35,489 bases of DNA from Bacteroidota bacterium (GTDB lineage Bacteria; Bacteroidota; Bacteroidia; NS11-12g; UBA955): NCBI GenBank assembly GCA_013205405.1, contig JABMMZ010000083.1, forward strand, positions 1 through 35,489. Direction: 5' to 3'. This document shows, piece after piece, positions 31,048-35,489 of this stretch. Every line of letters starts with the position of its first letter. The first letter of the stretch is position 1. The notes under the pieces were generated by a model that ran no database searches, was not told where the DNA came from, and saw nothing but the letters and a program-made list of their open reading frames with translations. Both the position numbers and the translations under genes were made by a program.

Positions 31048-33078
31048 ATGTCTAAGAAAGTAATAACAAACACCAAAACGGCACCTAAAAAAATAATACT
31101 TAATAATTCCAGACCTAGTTTTATAGAAAGAAATGCCTTAAAAATAGCCATTGCATTAGCCGTAATAGCCCTTTGTATTCGATTATATAGAATTGGCTAC
31201 TTATCCCTTTGGGTAGATGAGTACATGCATGCTATTGCTGCTATTCATGGTAAATTTAAACATGGTGAAAATAATGGTATTTTGCTCACTTGGTTCAATA
31301 CCACCTTTGCATTTATTTTTGGTAATACTGAGTTTTCTATGCGTTTTCCTGTTGCCTTATTAGGTGCTTGTTTAATACCCGCAGTATATGTTTTAGGTAA
31401 AAATTTAATGAATTATAAAGTAGGTTTAATGGCTGCCATTCTAGCTACTTTTTCACTGTTTTTAATCTATTGGAGTCGGGTAGATAGGCCTTATGGGATG
31501 GTGGCTACATTTTATATACCACTTTTAGTTTGTTTTTGGTTAATGGTAGAAAAAATAGATAAAAATAGCAACACCTTTTTATCTAAAATAGGTGTCAATA
31601 AAAAATATTTTCTGTGGCTACCTTTGGCTTTATTATTGGCTATGTTAAGTCAATTAATCTGTTTCTTATTCTTATTTACTGCTGGTTTTTATGGCACTTT
31701 TGTAGCTATTGAAAGTTGGATAAAGAAAACCTCAACACCTTTTAAACTTAATATTTACAATATTTTATTTTACTTAAATGTATTGGCCATTATCTTAATG
31801 TTTACACCTTTAAGTAATGTCTTAATGCGACCTATTATTCAAATATTTTTACCTGGCAATATGGCTAATTTGATACTGCCAGATATGAGTGTAGCCTTAG
31901 CTAAATTTAGCAGTAAAGACATGAGTATGAGTTTTGATAAATACTTGAATGTAGCTACTGCTGATTATAAAATTATACCAATTTTAGGATGGTTAGGCTT
32001 TATCTTAGCATTAATAAAAAATAGAAAAGTAGGTTATTTCTTAATAGCATCTTATGTGGTTCCAATATTATTGATGGGTTTTATATTTAGAGAACCCGCC
32101 CATGCTAAATATTTAAGTTATATTTATCCTGTATTCTTAATAAGTGCAGCATATAGTTGCTATTTTATTGCTTTTTATGCTTTGCCATATCTGAATAACG
32201 GTATGAATACAAAAAGCAAATCTTTTGTATTAGCTTGTAATTTAAGCTTCATAGCTTTAGTATTTATTGGTATGAAAAGCAAAGAGATAAAAAGTATGCT
32301 AACCACTGAAAAGCACGGTAAAGTAGTATCCGATTCTATTTCCGAAATACCTTTTGTTAATTGGAACCAACCCTGTTTGTATGTTAAAGAACGCATGAAG
32401 TCGGGTGATTTGATAATGGCTACGGTACAAGATGCCCCTAAGTTTTATTTAAAGCAAGATTCGGTTATTTGGTTTAGGCAAATGCACATGGATGGAAAAA
32501 CAAAAACGTATGTTCCAAATAATCCAGAAAAAAAGAAAAACAGCGCCTATACTTTCGAGCAATTGGTAAAAACATATGAAAACAACCCTAGAGGTTGGCT
32601 TTTGGCAGATTATTATTTTGATGGACCACTTACTGACCCAAAGGCCAAACAATTTGTAGAACAAAACTTTACCTTTCATTTTGATGCTTGTAATGATGGT
32701 GCTGTAAAAGTATTTAGCTGGGATAAAGCTAAGCCTAAGAAAAACCCTACTGAATTTTTAATTGAACTGGGCAAAAACGACTACCAACAAGCCTCAGAAG
32801 AATTAACTTTCAATATGAATTTGGCCAGTATGCAGCCTAAAGTTACTTTGGTGTTTTTAGCTCAAGGAATAGATGTAGACGGTGAAGCCATAGTGGTGGT
32901 AAATGGAAAACAAGCCGTTATTCAGCCTAATAACAAGCCTGATGAAGAAGGTACTTGCATTGCTCAATTTGATGCTTCTGCATTTGTAAATGGTCCTAAT
33001 AAAATTCAATTTGGTTATAATCCAGATGCTGGAGATGCCATTAAAGGATTTGTGATAATGAACATGAACGTTCAATAA
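31048..33078 (+). CDS. GT39-like multi-pass membrane glycosyltransferase
   Basis: This 676-residue protein has a cytosolic N-terminus (basic, to about residue 30), then about nine to eleven hydrophobic segments to about residue 415, and a soluble C-terminal region of about 250 residues that is probably periplasmic. The first lumenal loop carries YLSLWVDEYMHA (about 53), matching the WvDE-type acid of PMT/ArnT-family transferases that use polyprenyl-phosphate sugars. FSMRFPVALLGACLIPAVY and YWSRVDRPYGMVATFY fit the same family. The upstream DPM-like GT2 could supply its donor. The C-terminal region ends in a beta-rich part (VNGKQAVIQP, GPNKIQFGYNPDAG). It ends 4 bp from the convergent SDR gene. 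Confidence 0.9.
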   Translation: MSKKVITNTKTAPKKIILNNSRPSFIERNALKIAIALAVIALCIRLYRIGYLSLWVDEYMHAIAAIHGKFKHGENNGILLTWFNTTFAFIFGNTEFSMRFPVALLGACLIPAVYVLGKNLMNYKVGLMAAILATFSLFLIYWSRVDRPYGMVATFYIPLLVCFWLMVEKIDKNSNTFLSKIGVNKKYFLWLPLALLLAMLSQLICFLFLFTAGFYGTFVAIESWIKKTSTPFKLNIYNILFYLNVLAIILMFTPLSNVLMRPIIQIFLPGNMANLILPDMSVALAKFSSKDMSMSFDKYLNVATADYKIIPILGWLGFILALIKNRKVGYFLIASYVVPILLMGFIFREPAHAKYLSYIYPVFLISAAYSCYFIAFYALPYLNNGMNTKSKSFVLACNLSFIALVFIGMKSKEIKSMLTTEKHGKVVSDSISEIPFVNWNQPCLYVKERMKSGDLIMATVQDAPKFYLKQDSVIWFRQMHMDGKTKTYVPNNPEKKKNSAYTFEQLVKTYENNPRGWLLADYYFDGPLTDPKAKQFVEQNFTFHFDACNDGAVKVFSWDKAKPKKNPTEFLIELGKNDYQQASEELTFNMNLASMQPKVTLVFLAQGIDVDGEAIVVVNGKQAVIQPNNKPDEEGTCIAQFDASAFVNGPNKIQFGYNPDAGDAIKGFVIMNMNVQ

Positions 33079-33082
33079 AAAA

Positions 33083-34090
33083 TTAATTTTCTAATAAATA
33101 CACCTTGCCTATTGTGTTTATACTTTCCTCAAAAGGTAAAAATTGAAAGTTGAGGGCATGTTTAATTTTAGTATTACTATACTCGTGAATACTGAGCGAA
33201 GTATTAACTGTTTCGGGGGTTATGGTACTATTGCTATTAAATATATTCACCCATTTCGTTACAACTATATATAACTTTCTATATTTTTTCTTAAGTTCAA
33301 TACTTGGTTCTTTTACATTCAAAACAGTAGCTATAGCATTAAATAAAGCTTGATAACTTTTATTTTCTCCTATCAATAAAAACCGTTCATTCTTAATTTC
33401 ACTATTCGCTAATAGCAGCATCGCTTTAGCTACATCTTTTACATCTACAAAACCATTTACACCGCGGGTATAAAACTTAAATCCATTGGCTACATTGGTA
33501 AATAATTTACATGAACCTTGCTGCCAATTGCCTGCACCTAGTATTATTCCAGGATTCACTATTACAGCATTTAAACCCTCTTCCATGCCTCGCCAAACTT
33601 CTAGCTCAGCTAAATATTTGCTAATGGCATATTGAGTATTATTATCACTTTCTTCCCATTGCGTATCTTCTGTTATCAGTTTATTATTTTCTGCTCTTCC
33701 TATGGCTGCTGTGCTGCTTACATGAATTAGTTTTTTAATTTTACATTGAATACATGCATTTACTACATTGGCAGTACCGTTGGTATTTATGGCCATCATT
33801 TGATGCTTGTCTTTTTTGTTAAAAGAAACCATAGCTGCACAATGAAAAACAAATTTTGAGTCTAAAAATATTTCATCTAATGTTAAGATGTCTAAAATAT
33901 CGGCCTCTACCCAAGTAAAATTTTTAATTAATGAGTCGTATTCATTAGCAAGCTCTTTTTTTAAAATTTTATCAAAAGTAATGCTATTGCTACCTTTGCG
34001 AATAGTTCCTTTTACTAAAAACCCATTTTTTAGCAAAGTAGCTACCACATAACTGCCTAAAAAACCATTTGCACCTGTTACTACCATCAT
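33083..34090 (-). CDS. NAD(P)-dependent reductase, dihydroflavonol-reductase-like SDR
   Basis: This 335-residue extended SDR has VTGANGFLGSYVVATLL (4-20), FHCAAMVSF, the catalytic Ser in IHVSSTAAIG and Tyr-x3-Lys in TQYAISKYLAELEVW, then NPGIILGAG and FVDVKDVAKAMLLL. The pattern is of the DFR/3-beta-HSD-like group of SDRs, common in Bacteroidota and acting on unknown carbonyl compounds. The start is MMVV, so either Met is possible (34085 or 34088). It is divergent from the arginase-fold gene across 50 bp with no exact TAnnTTTG on either strand. Its end meets the GT39-like gene tail to tail. The substrate cannot be assigned. Confidence 0.88.
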   Translation of the reverse strand: MMVVTGANGFLGSYVVATLLKNGFLVKGTIRKGSNSITFDKILKKELANEYDSLIKNFTWVEADILDILTLDEIFLDSKFVFHCAAMVSFNKKDKHQMMAINTNGTANVVNACIQCKIKKLIHVSSTAAIGRAENNKLITEDTQWEESDNNTQYAISKYLAELEVWRGMEEGLNAVIVNPGIILGAGNWQQGSCKLFTNVANGFKFYTRGVNGFVDVKDVAKAMLLLANSEIKNERFLLIGENKSYQALFNAIATVLNVKEPSIELKKKYRKLYIVVTKWVNIFNSNSTITPETVNTSLSIHEYSNTKIKHALNFQFLPFEESINTIGKVYLLEN

Positions 34091-34140
34091 GTTGAAAGAT
34101 TACTTTGGCAAAAGTCGGATATTTGTGCCAATATTGAACC

Positions 34141-35229
34141 ATGAAGATATTAGAAGCTTTTTTTGAACCTGTCAACAAGTCATTATTAAAAGGAATAGCC
34201 AAAAAAGAAACCGTTTTGGGAAACTCTATGAGCATTTATACCCAAAAATTTCCTGAAACCCGAACCATAGATGTTGCCATAATAGGATTAGGTGAAAATG
34301 CCAATTTAATGAGACCACATTTATATAAATACAGCAACAGGTTGAACGGTTTAAATGTTGCCGATTTTGGTAATTTAAAACACAATAATACCGAAAAAAA
34401 CCTGAATGCTGGCCTTACAGAATGTCTAATTGCGCTTAAAGAAGAAAGTATTATTCCTATTATTATTGGCGAAGCTAACAACTATATAGAAGGGCTTATT
34501 AAAGGCATTGATTTTAACAAAATAGATTATGCTTTAGTATCGCCACAAATAGCCTATGATACGCAAAACATTGCCTATTTATTAAACGCTAAAAACAGAT
34601 TATTTCACGCTTCATTTATAGCTATGCAAAGCTATTTTAATACCAATGATATGGTACAAGATAGTAGCGAAGTTTTTTCTGAACACTTGCGCCTTGGAGA
34701 TGTAAGAGCCAATACAGCCATAGTAGAGCCGCTATTGCGCCAAGCAGATATTTTTGATTTTGACTTATCGGCTATTAAATATTCGGAGTTTCAAAGTGCA
34801 ACACAGCAGCTCCCTAATGGACTAATGAACCACGAAGCTTGCGGTATTTGTCGGTATGCAGGTATTTCTAATACTTTAAGTTATTATTTATTGCGCAATT
34901 TTAAACTGACGGCAAATAATGCAGTAGACGCTTGCCAAATTGCACAAATGATATGGTACTTATTAGATGGCATAGATAACCGTTTTAACGATATGCCACA
35001 GCTTAATCACCGTAATTTTACTGTTTATAAATGCCATGCTTCAAGTGGTATCGATATGGTATTTTTAAATAGCAATTTAACAGGCCGTTGGTGGTTACAA
35101 ATACCGCCTAAAGGCAAAGGTAAAAAAACAGCTCCTAAATATATTGGTTGTCAAGAGAGTGATTTTGAAATAGCCCAAGAAGGCGATGTGCCTGAAAAAT
35201 GGTTTAGAGCCATGGGAAGTAATTTGTAG
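34141..35229 (+). CDS. Arginase/formimidoylglutamase-fold protein lacking most metal ligands
   Basis: This 362-residue protein has the ureohydrolase fold by segment order. Where arginases have GGDH the sequence reads IIPIIIGEANNYIEGL, and the DAHxD strand reads YALVSPQIAYD. The later SxDxDxxDP motif reads FDFDLSAIKYSEF, keeping two acids at best. At least three of the usual Mn ligands (the two His and the DAHxD Asp) are missing, so hydrolysis of arginine, agmatine or formimidoylglutamate is unlikely. It keeps a long C-terminal part (GRWWLQIPPKGKGKKTAPKYIGC). Bacteroidota genomes often carry such proteins annotated as formimidoylglutamase. A structural or binding role is likely. The start is the ATG giving MKILEAFFEPVNK. 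Confidence 0.82.
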   Translation: MKILEAFFEPVNKSLLKGIAKKETVLGNSMSIYTQKFPETRTIDVAIIGLGENANLMRPHLYKYSNRLNGLNVADFGNLKHNNTEKNLNAGLTECLIALKEESIIPIIIGEANNYIEGLIKGIDFNKIDYALVSPQIAYDTQNIAYLLNAKNRLFHASFIAMQSYFNTNDMVQDSSEVFSEHLRLGDVRANTAIVEPLLRQADIFDFDLSAIKYSEFQSATQQLPNGLMNHEACGICRYAGISNTLSYYLLRNFKLTANNAVDACQIAQMIWYLLDGIDNRFNDMPQLNHRNFTVYKCHASSGIDMVFLNSNLTGRWWLQIPPKGKGKKTAPKYIGCQESDFEIAQEGDVPEKWFRAMGSNL

Positions 35230-35437
35230 CAACAAGTATTGGTACCATGAAAAAACTAGTATTAGATGGCAAAACAAAACTTATAAAACCAATACAACTT
35301 ATAAAATAAACCAAGTAATTGGAGATAAATATTTACCTGAAACTAAAATTTTTTTAGAAAATGCTACTCAATCTTCCAATAGTTCTACCACTAGTTTTTA
35401 TGGCGAAGTAACTTTAAGATTTAAAACCATTTATTAA
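35230..35437 (+). other. Orphan reading-frame tail at the window end
   Basis: One frame is open from inside the arginase-fold gene through 35437 and reads, after that gene's stop, HEKTSIRWQNKTYKTNTTYK, then INQVIGDKYLPETKIFLEN and a Ser/Asn/Thr-rich stretch ending GEVTLRFKTIY. It has no suitable ATG of its own; the ATG at 35248 is in another frame and stops after 20 codons. It could be the C-terminal remnant of a lost gene, a gene start hit by a frameshift, or chance. Confidence 0.3.
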
Positions 35438-35489
35438 GACTCTATTTTAAAGAATACAAACCAAAAATATATTTATTTGAAGGACAAAA

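Noticed and set aside
33079-33090. AAAATTAATTTT palindrome between convergent genes as a terminator
   Set aside because: A short AT-only palindrome is too weak and is expected by chance at this base composition.
34141-35229. Functional formimidoylglutamase (hutG)
   Set aside because: The metal-binding motifs are mostly missing and no other histidine-degradation gene is in the window.
1-35489. tRNA, rRNA or CRISPR array
   Set aside because: I scanned by eye for GGTTCGAATCC-type T-arm motifs, rRNA-like conserved blocks and regularly spaced repeats; the only GGTTCGAA-like hit is inside carB. A tRNAscan or CRISPR search would settle it.

Overview
The window is AT-rich chromosomal DNA from a member of the Bacteroidota (Bacteroidetes). 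Signs of this are type IX secretion (T9SS) C-terminal sorting domains, TAnnTTTG-like -7 promoter elements in place of sigma70 boxes, A-rich leaders without Shine-Dalgarno sites, a stand-alone homocysteine-methyltransferase half of MetH, a short CarB without the allosteric domain, and an SDR-type threonine dehydrogenase. I cannot place it below phylum from sequence alone. No rRNA, tRNA, CRISPR array, intact mobile element or origin was recognised.

Layout. 0.4-4.1 kb (minus): ftsH, a small MORN-like secreted protein and a LysM-glucosaminidase. 4.3-6.3 kb (plus): kbl and a GT2 glycosyltransferase, convergent with a LYS1-like dehydrogenase (6.3-7.5 kb). 7.5-8.3 kb: a gene-free gap holding GC-richer repeat-like sequence and hairpins. 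8.3-12.2 kb: a 1312-aa T9SS cargo protein. 12.2-12.7 kb: a decayed IS1182-type transposase fragment with palindromes. 12.7-14.1 kb: a conserved unknown and a translationally coupled GT2. 14.1-15.0 kb: bestrophin-family channel. 15.0-16.3 kb: a T9SS decay zone, with an orphan sorting-domain tail that keeps its terminator and a full-length cargo gene put out of frame by a 5-bp tandem duplication. 16.7-20.8 kb (minus): carB, a zinc-ribbon protein and a GT2; then a helical repeat protein (to 21.2 kb). 21.4-26.0 kb (plus): tdh, trhO, a frameshifted DUF1761 gene, a tandem rhodanese and a frameshifted GT39-like gene. 26.1-27.7 kb (minus): a membrane protein and MetH1. 27.8-33.1 kb: sugar epimerase, DPM-type GT2, FAD oxidoreductase (minus) and GT39-like transferase, which look like a glycan assembly group. 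33.1-35.2 kb: a divergent SDR reductase and an arginase-fold protein lacking most metal ligands. The last 250 bp hold an orphan reading-frame tail.

How the genes fit together. tdh and kbl, 16 kb apart, encode the two steps threonine to 2-amino-3-ketobutyrate to glycine plus acetyl-CoA. Six glycosyltransferases sit in five separate transcription units, suggesting dispersed cell-surface glycan genes. The most unusual content is the set of broken or decaying genes: the CACAG duplication in the signal-peptide region of a T9SS cargo, two candidate 1-nt homopolymer frameshifts at 23.4-25.0 kb (real, or consensus errors), an IS1182 relic, and an orphan T9SS tail. I found no clearly new multi-gene system. 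The best leads are the slipped-repeat T9SS gene, the arginase-fold pseudoenzyme and the 7.6-7.9 kb repeat-like locus.
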